Source: Albidovulum sp.
GTDB taxonomy: Bacteria; Pseudomonadota; Alphaproteobacteria; Rhodobacterales; Rhodobacteraceae
Length of the DNA stretch: 15,348 bases
Reading direction: 5' to 3'
Assembly (NCBI GenBank): GCA_030837785.1
Contig: JAUQYA010000116.1
Span: forward strand, 1-15,348
Part shown: positions 6,513 through 13,026 of the stretch, piece after piece
Position numbering within the stretch: position 1 is the first letter of the stretch
Layout of the letters: each line of letters starts with the position of its first letter
The notes under the pieces: model-generated
Database searches by the model: none
Told to the model about the DNA's origin: nothing
The model's input: the letters and a program-made list of their open reading frames with translations, nothing else
Program-made: the position numbers and the translations under genes

Positions 6513-6994
6513 TCCTGTTCCCCTGCTGAAGCGACAAGTCCGCCCAAGAAACCGCGGGTCTCGGGTGCCGACGAAGGCGCCCAGACCACGCCACGCATCC
6601 CACTGGTCATCCGCCGGGTCACCCGGCCGGGATGAGCCAGTTGCCCGAAGATCTTGGCGCCGTGGCGATGCACTGCCGCCGCCAGTCGCGCATAGTGCGG
6701 TATGGCATCGTCATGGATCAGCGTCAGATCCGGCGCTTCGCCGATGGCCGAAGGATGGAACCGCGCCGCCTCGTTGACGATCAGCCCGGTGCCGGCCCGC
6801 GCCCGCGCCTCGCGGTAGGCAATCATCGCCTTACTGGGCCGGTTGCCTTCGGCCAGCCAGGTCTGGTGCCCGGTCGAGAGGATGCGGTTGCGGATCTCAT
6901 GGCCTCGGATGGCGAGCGAAGAGATCAGGCGCGAAAAGCTGGCGGACAAATCGGAGGACTTTCTGCTGGCAGGCTGCCGCTGGCGAACGACCAT
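6509..6994 (-). pseudogene. NADH:flavin oxidoreductase (old yellow enzyme family), N-terminal fragment
   Basis: The product begins about 25 residues before LAIRGHEIRNRILSTGHQ and continues with AARFHPSAIGEAPDL, HRHGAKIFGQLAHPGRVTRR and GVVWAPSSAPETRG. These are the first strands of the OYE/2,4-dienoyl-CoA-reductase TIM barrel. The frame ends after GGLVASAGEQE, giving about 161 residues from the chosen start, whereas relatives need about 360 for the barrel alone and about 650 with the Fe-S/FAD part. The remaining barrel, including the rest of the FMN site, is missing, so it should not be an active reductase. Start: the ATG at 6994 with AAGG 11 bp before it; a longer frame opens at 7069 but would swallow the intergenic region. 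The stop overlaps the next gene as ATGA, so the deletion kept translational coupling. Confidence 0.78.
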
Positions 6995-7082
6995 ATCTGA
7001 AGTTACCTTAGCACCAGCATATTTCACGATCAGGGTATAAATAGTAAGATCGACATAACCTGAAATCATACTGGAAACTCAA
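6995..7082. promoter_or_regulatory. Divergent promoter region between the catabolic cluster and the LysR gene
   Basis: The 88 bp are markedly richer in A/T than anything around them and separate two divergent genes, the classic position of a LysR operator. TATAAATAG at 7036-7044 is a candidate -10-type element for the regulator, and ATTT (7021-7024)/AAAT (7039-7042) is a possible imperfect dyad. No clear T-N11-A box could be fixed by eye, so operator coordinates are not proposed. Confidence 0.5.
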
Positions 7083-8051
7083 ATGACCCTGCGCGCCAGA
7101 CTGCCCTCTTCGAGTGCCCTCTTCATGTTCGAGGCGGCCGCGAGGCATTGCAACTTCACCCTCGCCGCACGTGAGTTCAACGTGACGCAACCCGCGATCA
7201 GCCGGATGATCTCGCGGCTGGAACGGCATCTCGGCACCAGCCTGTTTCTGCGTGGTTCCGGCGGGCTGGAGCTGACGGCCGAAGGCCGCCTGCTACATCG
7301 GGCAGTACGCGACGGGTTCGAGCAGATCGAGGAAGCCGTCTGCGAGATCCAGACCCGGGTCCAGGACCCCGCGGTGGTGACGGTCTCGGTCACTTCGGCC
7401 TTCGCAATCCACTGGCTTATGCCGCGCTTCGATCATTTCCGCCGGGAAGTGCCAGAGGTCACCCTGCGGCTGGATCTGATCCATGGAGAGCCGCACGGTC
7501 GGCTCGGCGCCGCCGACATCGGCCTGCGCTACGATCCGCCCGACGACGGGGAGACCGTGGCCTGGCCGCTGGTTCCCGAGGTGGTGATCCCCGTCTGCAG
7601 CCCAGCCTATCGCCGCGACCATGGGCCGATCGACGGGCCAGAGGGATTGAAAGGACAAGTCCTCGCCAGCCTGATCGGCAAGATGCGCATTCCCTGGCCC
7701 CGCTTTTTGGAAGCGATGGAGATCGGGCCGATGCATGAGGCAACGGAACTCAGCTTTTCCGACTATGCGCTGGTGATCCAGGGCGCAATCAAGGGCCAGG
7801 GCGTGGCGCTCGGCTGGTGGCATGTCGTGGCGGGCGAAGTCCTTAGCGGTGGACTTGTCCCTGCGGGCGGCCGCCTGCTGCGGACGGGCATGTTCTATCA
7901 ACTCGTGGCGCGCCGCTCGGCAATCGGCCGCCCAGCGGTGCAAAAGGTGCGCGACTGGCTCCTCGCGGAATTCGCCGCATTGGAACCCAGGCGCGATGCG
8001 CTCGGGCTGGAGCCGGTGCATCGGGAGCTTTCGGCCCCGGTGACGGTATGA
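7083..8051 (+). CDS. LysR-family transcriptional regulator (GcvA-like subgroup)
   Basis: The 322-residue protein has the LysR winged helix-turn-helix at about 10-65: SALFMFEAAARHCNFTLAAR, then EFNVTQPAISRMISRLERHLG and LFLRGSGGLELTAEG. The substrate-binding domain begins near residue 95 (VVTVSVTSAFAIHWLMPRF), and this wording resembles the GcvA branch of the family. It is transcribed away from the catabolic cluster across an 88-bp gap. It is therefore most likely the cluster's activator and represses its own gene, the usual arrangement. A pathway intermediate would be the expected ligand. ATG at 7083 is preceded by only a weak GGAAA. The last 25 residues (after LLAEFAALEP) are not conserved in character and may be lineage-specific. 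Confidence 0.9.
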   Translation: MTLRARLPSSSALFMFEAAARHCNFTLAAREFNVTQPAISRMISRLERHLGTSLFLRGSGGLELTAEGRLLHRAVRDGFEQIEEAVCEIQTRVQDPAVVTVSVTSAFAIHWLMPRFDHFRREVPEVTLRLDLIHGEPHGRLGAADIGLRYDPPDDGETVAWPLVPEVVIPVCSPAYRRDHGPIDGPEGLKGQVLASLIGKMRIPWPRFLEAMEIGPMHEATELSFSDYALVIQGAIKGQGVALGWWHVVAGEVLSGGLVPAGGRLLRTGMFYQLVARRSAIGRPAVQKVRDWLLAEFAALEPRRDALGLEPVHRELSAPVTV

Positions 8052-8080
8052 CCTGTCGCGAGCGGCGCTTCTGCACCGAC

Positions 8081-8357
8081 TGTCAACGGCGGTGCAAAAG
8101 TAGGCCACATCTGATTTGTGCAGGACGAGCGCCAATGCGTCGACGATCAGTCAGCCGCCCCCCGGATAGCAGGCGGTTGACTGGCCGCGTACTCATGCCC
8201 CCGGCACAGGCCCGACGCACCTTCCGATATAACTTCACGGTATAGATCTCCACACCCTCCCTGTAGCCGCAAGAAGGAAAAGGCGGCCAGATTCTACTCC
8301 GTCCGCAGCAAGACGACCCCGCTGCTACCCCGGACTAGTTTTGCACCGCCGTTGACA
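8081..8357 (-). mobile_element. Internally deleted IS21-family element (277 bp, MITE-like)
   Basis: The 20-bp repeats CTGTCAACGGCGGTGCAAAA (8080-8099) and TTTTGCACCGCCGTTGACAG (8339-8358) are perfect reverse complements, with TG…CA outer bases as in IS21 elements. A further GTGCA at 8120-8124, inside the left end, recalls the multiple terminal repeats of that family. Between them there is no istB and only the start of istA on the minus strand. The element has both ends, so a transposase acting in trans could still move it. No matching direct repeat flanks it (CGAC left, GCCG right). Confidence 0.8.
8083..8253 (-). pseudogene. istA-like transposase fragment, N-terminus only
   Basis: From a GTG at 8251-8253 the minus strand reads (V)EIYTVKLYRKVRRACAGGMS, which resembles the start of IS21 IstA proteins (…LYRKVRRA…EGMS). 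It then departs from the family and stops at 8083, inside the left repeat, after 56 codons. AGGGAGGGT lies just before the GTG as a ribosome binding site. The helix-turn-helix and DDE domain are gone. Confidence 0.65.
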
Positions 8358-8358
8358 G

Positions 8359-8498
8359 CCGGAACCGCGCGGACATCGTAATCTACCTGAACTCAGGTGC
8401 CGGATGCGGCGGCAATTCGCGCGCTCCTACAGGCCGCCCCCCATCCAATACGACCCTGGCACGAAGACTGGTGTGGCGTGCCAGCCTCACGATCCTTA
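8359..8498. other. Gene-free stretch between two insertion elements, with one palindrome
   Basis: No gene is recognised. The only clear structure is the perfect palindrome ACCTGA-AC-TCAGGT at 8385-8398. One plus-strand frame reads RADIVIYLNSGAG across it, which could be the start of a lost chromosomal gene, but this is too short to assign. The stretch is probably original chromosomal sequence caught between the IS21-type and IS5-type insertions. Confidence 0.4.
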
Positions 8499-9340
8499 GG
8501 CGGCGTCTTCATTCAGGCGAGCCATGTCATCGCGCAGGCGAGAGAGACGAAGGCTCGGAATGCGGGGAGGGTCTTTTCGCAGCGCAGCGCGATCCTGCGG
8601 AAGCGTTTGATCTTGTTGAAGAAGCACTCGACCAAATGGCGTTCCTTGTAGAGCAGCCAGTCGATGGCCTTGTGCCCGGCACGACTGGGGTTTTGCTTGA
8701 TCTGCGCGGTTGCCCCAAGTTCTTCGGCAATGAACGTCCTCAGCGCGTCGGCATCGTATCCGGCGTCCGCGATCACATGGCCCACGCCCTCAAGCCCGGC
8801 AATAAGCCCCTCAGCTTGCGGGCGGTCGCCCCGGTTCCCGGGCGTGATCTCGAAACGGATCGGCAGGCCAAGGGCATCGACGGCGGCATGGATCTTGGTG
8901 GTCAGCCCCCCGCGCGAGCGGCCGATCGCGTGAGCCTCAGCCCCCCTTTTGCGCCGCTCGCATCGGCATGTGCCTTGCAGATCGTAGCGTCCACCAGCAC
9001 AAATTCGAAGTCCGGCCCTTGCGATAACTCCTTGAAAAGGTTTTCCCATACCCCTGCGAGCGTCCAGCGCCGGAAGCGGCAATGCACGGTGCGCCAATTC
9101 CCGAGTTCCCGGGGCAAGTCGCGCCAGGGAGAAGCCGTCCGCGCCAGCCAAAGCACAGCATCCACGAAGCGCCGGTTGTCGGTCCCTGTCCGGCCCCGGT
9201 CGCCCTTCTTGCCTGAAACCAGCGGCTCGATCCGCGCCCATTGCCCGTCGCTCAAAGTTCGTCTGCTCAAGATCGCCTCCGTTTTCGATCTTGAATCAGA
9301 ACTCAGCCAAACTGCGAATCCCTCAAATGAAGACGCCGCC
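8499..9340 (-). mobile_element. IS5-family insertion sequence (IS427-like), complete
   Basis: GGCGGCGTCTTCATT at 8499-8513 and its exact reverse complement at 9326-9340 are the terminal inverted repeats. They are flanked on both sides by TA (8497-8498 and 9341-9342), the expected short duplication. At 842 bp with two overlapping transposase frames it is a typical IS427-group member. The element lies 25 bp downstream of the mipZ stop codon and reads in the same direction as mipZ. Confidence 0.9.
8513..9270 (-). CDS. IS5-family transposase, expressed by -1 programmed frameshift
   Basis: Frame A starts at ATG 9270 (MSRRTLSDGQWARIEPLVSG, the IS5 DUF4096-type start) and supplies the first DDE aspartate in FVLVDATICKAHADA. 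Frame B carries IGRSRGGLTTKIHA, the second aspartate in VIADAGYD, and the glutamate region VECFFNKIKRFRRIALRCEK, ending at 8513. The frames overlap at AAAAGGGGGG (8950 down to 8941 on the minus strand), where a -1 slip joins …ASGAKG to GAEAHAIGRSRGG. This is the known way IS427-group elements make the full transposase of about 250 residues. I therefore read it as one functional gene rather than a sequencing error or a broken gene. The stop codon overlaps the terminal repeat by one base. Confidence 0.88.
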
Positions 9341-9367
9341 TAGGTCCGAGCCGGGGCCTGACCGGGC

Positions 9368-10177
9368 TCAGAAGCTCACCTCGACGCCCGGCAGGTGCAG
9401 TTCGCGCATCAGGTCGCGCACCTCCTGACGGGCCGCCACGTTCGAGATGTTGAGCCGCTCGACCCCAACATCCTTCAGGTCGAGAAGCGTGAGTCCCCGC
9501 GGGAAAAGCTCGCGGAAGATCACCCGCTCGGAAAACCCCGGCGCCACGCGGAAGCCGATCCGCTTCGCCAGTTGTTCGAGCGCGCCGCCCACCTTCCGCT
9601 TGTTGTGCATCTGCTGCGCGCCGAGGCGGTTCCTGAGCACGATCCAGTCGATCGGCTTCAGCCCCGCCCGCGCCCTGAGCTGCCGCGCGTTCCAGACCAT
9701 TTCCGAATAGATCGACGGGCCGATCACCCGGCTGGTGTCCGGGTCCACCCGCGCCAGCAGGTCGAAGTCGATGAAGCTGTCGTTCAGGGGCGTGATCAGC
9801 GTGTCGGCCAGCGAGTGCGCCACCTGGGACAGCCGGGTGTGCGAACCCGGGCAGTCGATGATGATGAACTCGGCGTCCTTTTCCAGCCCCGCGATCGCCG
9901 CCGAGAGCCGCCGGTCGTGGATGTTCTCGCCGGCCGCGAGGCTCGCCTGGTCGACCTCGGGCAGGTCGCGGTAGTCCGGCATCGGCAGGTCGAGCCCCTC
10001 TTTCCGCGCGAAGGCGCGGCGGTTCTCGATGTAGCGGCCGAAGCTCCGCTGGCGCAGGTCGAGGTCGAGCGCGCCGACCCTGTGGCCCATCCGGGCGAGT
10101 GCGGTCGCCACATGCATGCAGGTCGTGGACTTGCCCGACCCGCCCTTCTCGTTGCCCACGACGATGATATGCGCCAC
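9368..10177 (-). CDS. mipZ: Division-plane positioning ATPase MipZ
   Basis: A 269-residue P-loop ATPase of the ParA/MinD superfamily. The deviant Walker A is KGGSGKST at 11-18, with the signature lysine K11 and catalytic K16. Switch I contains LDLDLRQRSFGRYIENR (37-53), characteristic of MipZ, and Walker B is FIIIDCPGSHTRLS. MipZ forms a gradient from ParB at the chromosome poles and inhibits FtsZ away from midcell; it is found in alphaproteobacteria without Min. The start at 10177 begins MAHIIVVGNEKGGSGKS, as in relatives. It lies downstream of rpmE but is separated by a strong terminator, so it should have its own promoter in the 40 bp between. The IS5 element was inserted just beyond its stop, and no clear terminator of its own remains. 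Confidence 0.93.
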   Translation of the reverse strand: MAHIIVVGNEKGGSGKSTTCMHVATALARMGHRVGALDLDLRQRSFGRYIENRRAFARKEGLDLPMPDYRDLPEVDQASLAAGENIHDRRLSAAIAGLEKDAEFIIIDCPGSHTRLSQVAHSLADTLITPLNDSFIDFDLLARVDPDTSRVIGPSIYSEMVWNARQLRARAGLKPIDWIVLRNRLGAQQMHNKRKVGGALEQLAKRIGFRVAPGFSERVIFRELFPRGLTLLDLKDVGVERLNISNVAARQEVRDLMRELHLPGVEVSF

Positions 10178-10213
10178 GACTGTCCCCGTTCACCGTCCGG
10201 TTCGCCCGGAATC

Positions 10214-10240
10214 AAAAGGCGCGCTGTTGCCAGCGCGCCT
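10214..10240 (-). terminator. Intrinsic terminator of the rplS-rpmE transcript
   Basis: AGGCGCGCTG (10217-10226) and CAGCGCGCCT (10231-10240) form a perfect 10-bp stem with a TTGC loop. On the minus strand the stem is followed by TTTT (10217-10214). It lies 43 bp after the rpmE stop and 40 bp before the mipZ start, so it insulates mipZ from the ribosomal genes. Confidence 0.85.
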
Positions 10241-10282
10241 CTACTATATGTTGTGCGCCTTGCCTTGCAAAGCGCAACGGGA

Positions 10283-10504
10283 TCAGAATCCGAGCCCGGC
10301 GTATTTGTTCTTGAACTTCGACACCCGGCCGCCGGTGTCCATCAGCTTGGCCGAGCCGCCGGTCCAGGCCGGATGGGCGAGCGGGTCGATGTCCAGGGCC
10401 AGCGTCTCGCCCTCCTTGCCCCAGGTGGAGCGGGTGCGGTAGGTCGATCCGTCGGTCATCTTGACCTCGATCGTGTGATAGTCGGGATGGATGCCCTTTT
10501 TCAT
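10283..10504 (-). CDS. rpmE: Large ribosomal subunit protein bL31
   Basis: The 73-residue protein begins MKKGIHPDYHTIEVKMTDGS and ends WTGGSAKLMDTGGRVSKFKN plus KYAGLGF, the normal bL31 pattern and length. The zinc-binding cysteines of the C+ form are absent: there is no Cys in the protein, so this is the zinc-free type common in Rhodobacteraceae. It starts 11 bp after the rplS stop, with AAGGAGCGGGACC as ribosome binding site, so the two are one operon. The protein sits at the central protuberance and contacts the small subunit. Confidence 0.96.
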   Translation of the reverse strand: MKKGIHPDYHTIEVKMTDGSTYRTRSTWGKEGETLALDIDPLAHPAWTGGSAKLMDTGGRVSKFKNKYAGLGF

Positions 10505-10515
10505 GGTCCCGCTCC

Positions 10516-10890
10516 TTACTCGGCTTTTTCTTTGTAGTTGGTGACTTCGGCGATCCGGGCGGATTTGCCGCGGCGGTCGCGCAGGTAGTAGAGCTTCGCC
10601 CGGCGCACCCGGCCGCGGCGGACGACCTCGATCTGCTCGATGTTGGTCGAATAGAGCGGGAAGACGCGCTCGACGCCCTCGCCGAAGGAAATCTTGCGGA
10701 CGGTGAACGAGGCCGCCAGCGTGTTGCCGCCCTTGCGGGAAATGCAGACGCCTTCGTAGTTCTGGACGCGCGAGCGCGTGCCTTCCGTCACCTTGTAGCC
10801 GACGCGGACGGTGTCGCCCGCCTTGAAGTCCGGGATGGACTTGCCAAGCGCGGCGATCTGCTCGGCCTCCAGTTCAGCGATCAGGTTCAT
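10516..10890 (-). CDS. rplS: Large ribosomal subunit protein bL19
   Basis: The 124-residue protein starts MNLIAELEAEQIAALGKSIP and contains FKAGDTVRVGYKVTEGTRSR, QNYEGVCISRKGG and the C-terminal RRGRVRRAKLYYLRDRRGKS, all bL19 hallmarks. The ATG at 10890 is chosen because AAAGGAT lies six bases before it and the family begins here; the frame is open for 24 further codons upstream without family character. It is 280 bp downstream of trmD. The usual trmD-rplS order is kept, but the gap is wider than in most operons and could hold its own promoter. The protein is at the 30S-50S interface. Confidence 0.95.
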   Translation of the reverse strand: MNLIAELEAEQIAALGKSIPDFKAGDTVRVGYKVTEGTRSRVQNYEGVCISRKGGNTLAASFTVRKISFGEGVERVFPLYSTNIEQIEVVRRGRVRRAKLYYLRDRRGKSARIAEVTNYKEKAE

Positions 10891-11170
10891 CGCGTGATCC
10901 TTTCCAAATGCTCGCGGTGATCCCGCGATGGTGTTCGCGCCCTCAGAGCTCCTGGTCTTCATCGGGTCCGCGCCGCTGAGTATGGGCGCGCCCGCCGGAG
11001 GTCAGGTCGTCATTTCCTGTTCGTGCCACTTCCGGCCGCGACCCCTGCCGAAGAAAGCGAGGGGCATGGACCAATGCGCAGCATGTCCGCACGACTCGGC
11101 AGAGCCCCGGACGGGCGGGGTATAGGGGGAAGGGAGGCGGCGATCAAGGGATTTCATGCCGCGAGGCGGG
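10891..11170. other. Gap between trmD and rplS, no gene seen
   Basis: The 280 bp contain no convincing coding frame. Just upstream of the rplS ribosome binding site, TCGCGG (10912-10917) and CCGCGA (10923-10928) can pair as a short hairpin in the rplS leader. This could affect translation or be a remnant of a processing site. No promoter could be assigned by eye. Confidence 0.4.
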
Positions 11171-11983
11171 TCACGCGCCGGGCCGTCCCCGGACGTAGGC
11201 CTCCCACAGGTCCGGTCGCCTCTCCCGCGTCAGCCGCTCGGCCTCGGCGCGGCGCCACTTCTCCACCTCGCCGTGGTGGCCGGAGATCAGAACCGGGGGA
11301 ATCTCGCGCCCCTCCCAGACCGCCGGCCTGGTATACTGCGGATGCTCCAAGAGCCCGTGGGAATGGCTTTCCTCCTCGGTGGAACTGGCGTTGCCGAGGA
11401 CACCGGGCAGGAGCCGCACCGTGGCGTCGATCATCGCCTGCGCGGCGATCTCGCCGCCGGTGAGGACGAAGTCACCAAGGCTCACCTCCGCCACCGCGTA
11501 GTGGTCGAGCGCCCGCTGGTCGACGCCCTCGAACCGTCCGCAGAGAAGCGTGACGCCTTCCGCGCCGGCCCACCGGCGGGCGGTGGCCTGATCGAAGCGC
11601 CGGCCGCGCGGGGAGAGGTAGACGACCGGCCAGCGGGCGCGGTCGGGCGGCGTGCCGATCGCGGCCTCGTCGAGCGCCTTCGCGACCACATCGGCCCTCA
11701 GCACCATGCCCGCGCCGCCGCCCGCGGGCGTGTCGTCGACGTTGCGGTGGCGGCCGATCCCGAAGAGGCGGAGGTCGAGGGTTTCAAGTGCCCAGAGCCC
11801 CTCGGCCAGCGCCTTGCCGGTGAGCGACAGGCCGAGCGTGCCGGGGAAGGCCTCGGGAAAAAGCGTGATGATCCGCGCGGCCCAGGCCCCCTTGACCCGC
11901 CCCGCCTCGGCCATCAGGTCGCGGGGGCGGGACGAGGCGGAGATGGAAAGCCGCCCGTGGGACTTGGGCCTGACGCCGGTCAT
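11171..11983 (-). CDS. trmD: tRNA (guanine37-N1)-methyltransferase
   Basis: The 270-residue SPOUT methyltransferase methylates G37 next to the anticodon to prevent frameshifting, using S-adenosylmethionine. Visible motifs are ITLFPEAFPGTLGLSLTGKA, RNVDDTPAGGGAGMVLRAD, the knot segments VVYLSPRGRRF and LLCGRFEGVDQRA, then SLGDFVLTGGEIAAQAMIDA (its Asp is the expected catalytic base). A C-terminal HPQYTRPAVWEGREIPPVL follows. An N-terminal extension of about 35 residues (KSHGRLSISASSRPRDLM…) precedes the family core. I recall it from Rhodobacteraceae relatives, so the early ATG, overlapping the rimM stop as ATGA (11980-11983), is kept. An alternative start is Met24. Confidence 0.95.
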   Translation of the reverse strand: MTGVRPKSHGRLSISASSRPRDLMAEAGRVKGAWAARIITLFPEAFPGTLGLSLTGKALAEGLWALETLDLRLFGIGRHRNVDDTPAGGGAGMVLRADVVAKALDEAAIGTPPDRARWPVVYLSPRGRRFDQATARRWAGAEGVTLLCGRFEGVDQRALDHYAVAEVSLGDFVLTGGEIAAQAMIDATVRLLPGVLGNASSTEEESHSHGLLEHPQYTRPAVWEGREIPPVLISGHHGEVEKWRRAEAERLTRERRPDLWEAYVRGRPGA

Positions 11984-12489
11984 CCCTCGGTCTCCTCCGG
12001 CGGGTCGGCGATGATGCGGCCCGCCGTCAGGTCCACGGTCGGCACCACCGCCCGGGTGAAGGGCAGGAGGAGACCGGCGCGGCGGCCCGGCGCGAGGATT
12101 TCCAGGATGTCGCCGGCGCCGTGGTTGTAGATCGCCCGCACGGTGCCGAGCTGGACGCCGCCGGTGTCGAAGACCGCCAGCCCGATCAGGTCGGCATGGT
12201 AGAATTCGTCATCCGGCAGGCTGGGCAGCCGGTCGCGGTCGGCATAGAGCGAGGTGCCGCGCAGCGCGTCGGCCTCCTCCTTGGTGGCGATGCCCGAGAG
12301 CCGCGCGGCAAGCCCGCCGGGAATCGCGCGGGTGATCGTCACGCCGAAGCTCCTGGCGCCGTCCTCGGTGTAAAGCGGCGCGTAGGAGGCGATTGCCGCA
12401 GGCTCGGCGCAGAAGCTCTTCAGCCGCACCTCGCCCCTGACGCCGAAGGCGCCCGAAATCGCGCCGACGCAGATGCGGTCAGCCGCCAT
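11980..12489 (-). CDS. rimM: Ribosome maturation factor RimM
   Basis: The 169-residue protein helps assemble the 30S head around uS19. It has the N-terminal RimM barrel (ICVGAISGAFGVRGEVRLKS) and the linker with EFYHADLIGLAVFD. The C-terminal PRC-like barrel shows GTVRAIYNHGAGDILEI and LLPFTRAVVPTVDLTAG. It overlaps trmD by ATGA at its end and the small membrane ORF by 11 bp at its start, so the three are translationally coupled. GGAGGTGACC before the ATG at 12489 is a strong ribosome binding site that lies inside the preceding small ORF. Confidence 0.95.
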   Translation of the reverse strand: MAADRICVGAISGAFGVRGEVRLKSFCAEPAAIASYAPLYTEDGARSFGVTITRAIPGGLAARLSGIATKEEADALRGTSLYADRDRLPSLPDDEFYHADLIGLAVFDTGGVQLGTVRAIYNHGAGDILEILAPGRRAGLLLPFTRAVVPTVDLTAGRIIADPPEETEG

Positions 12490-12619
12490 CGGTCACCTCC
12501 GGACAGACGGCGGCCGCCGGTTCCGGCCGGACCAGCCGGTCGGCCTTCAGCCCCAGCCAGAACGACCCCGCACACATGAGGAGCGTGACCGTCCGGCGCA
12601 GGAAAAAGCCGATCAGCAT
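12479..12619 (-). CDS. 46-residue putative membrane protein between rpsP and rimM
   Basis: The minus strand reads MLIGFFLRRTVTLLMCAGSF, then WLGLKADRLVRPEPAAAV and CPEVTDGG, ending at TGA 12479. Residues 2-24 form one hydrophobic helix interrupted by two arginines, with a charged, proline-rich tail, as in a small single-pass inner-membrane protein. The ORF fills the gap from 13 bp after rpsP to an 11-bp overlap with rimM. The rimM ribosome binding site lies inside it, which argues that it is translated. I recall similar short ORFs at this place in Rhodobacteraceae but know no function. It is too short for default gene callers. Confidence 0.65.
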   Translation of the reverse strand: MLIGFFLRRTVTLLMCAGSFWLGLKADRLVRPEPAAAVCPEVTDGG

Positions 12620-12632
12620 GGGCCCCCGTGCC

Positions 12633-12977
12633 TCATTCCGAGGCGGTCTTTGCGGCCTTTTCCTCGGCGCGCTTCTTCGCCTTGGCGCCCGGCTCGCCCT
12701 TCTTCAGGTTGGCGCGGGTGGCCTTTTCCCGGACCCCGGCGGCCTCGAGCATCCGCGCGATCCGGTCGGTCGGCTGGGCGCCCTGGCCGAGCCAGTATTG
12801 CACCCGCTCCATGTTCATCTTGATGCGGTCTTCGCTGTCCTTCGCCAGAAGGGGATTGTAGGTGCCGAGCTTCTCGATGAAGCGGCCGTCGCGCGCCATG
12901 CGCGAGTCGGCGGCGACGATCGAGTAGTAGGGGCGCTTCTTGGAGCCCCCGCGGGCGAGACGGATCTTCATGGCCAT
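12633..12977 (-). CDS. rpsP: Small ribosomal subunit protein bS16
   Basis: The 114-residue protein contains MAMKIRLARGGSKKRPYYSI, VAADSRMARDGRFIEKLGTY and RVQYWLGQGAQPTDRIARML, an unmistakable bS16. The lysine/glutamate-rich C-terminal tail (about 30 residues) is longer than in E. coli, as usual in alphaproteobacteria. AAAGGAG ten bases before the ATG supports the start. It is the first gene of the rpsP-ORF-rimM-trmD set and lies 49 bp after the chorismate mutase gene. Confidence 0.96.
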   Translation of the reverse strand: MAMKIRLARGGSKKRPYYSIVAADSRMARDGRFIEKLGTYNPLLAKDSEDRIKMNMERVQYWLGQGAQPTDRIARMLEAAGVREKATRANLKKGEPGAKAKKRAEEKAAKTASE

Positions 12978-13026
12978 GTCGTTTTCTCCTTTGAAATGGC
13001 GTGGTTGTGGCGGAGCGAGCCCCGCC

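Noticed and set aside
1..9340. Composite transposon bounded by the two IS5-family copies
   Set aside because: The transposases belong to different IS5 subgroups and their ends differ, so they cannot act together.
9348..9369. GAGCC/GGCTC pairing as the mipZ terminator
   Set aside because: Short interrupted stem that includes the stop codon and has no following T-run.
9395..10537. 380-codon plus-strand frame across mipZ and rpmE
   Set aside because: It runs antisense through two well-identified genes and the terminator.
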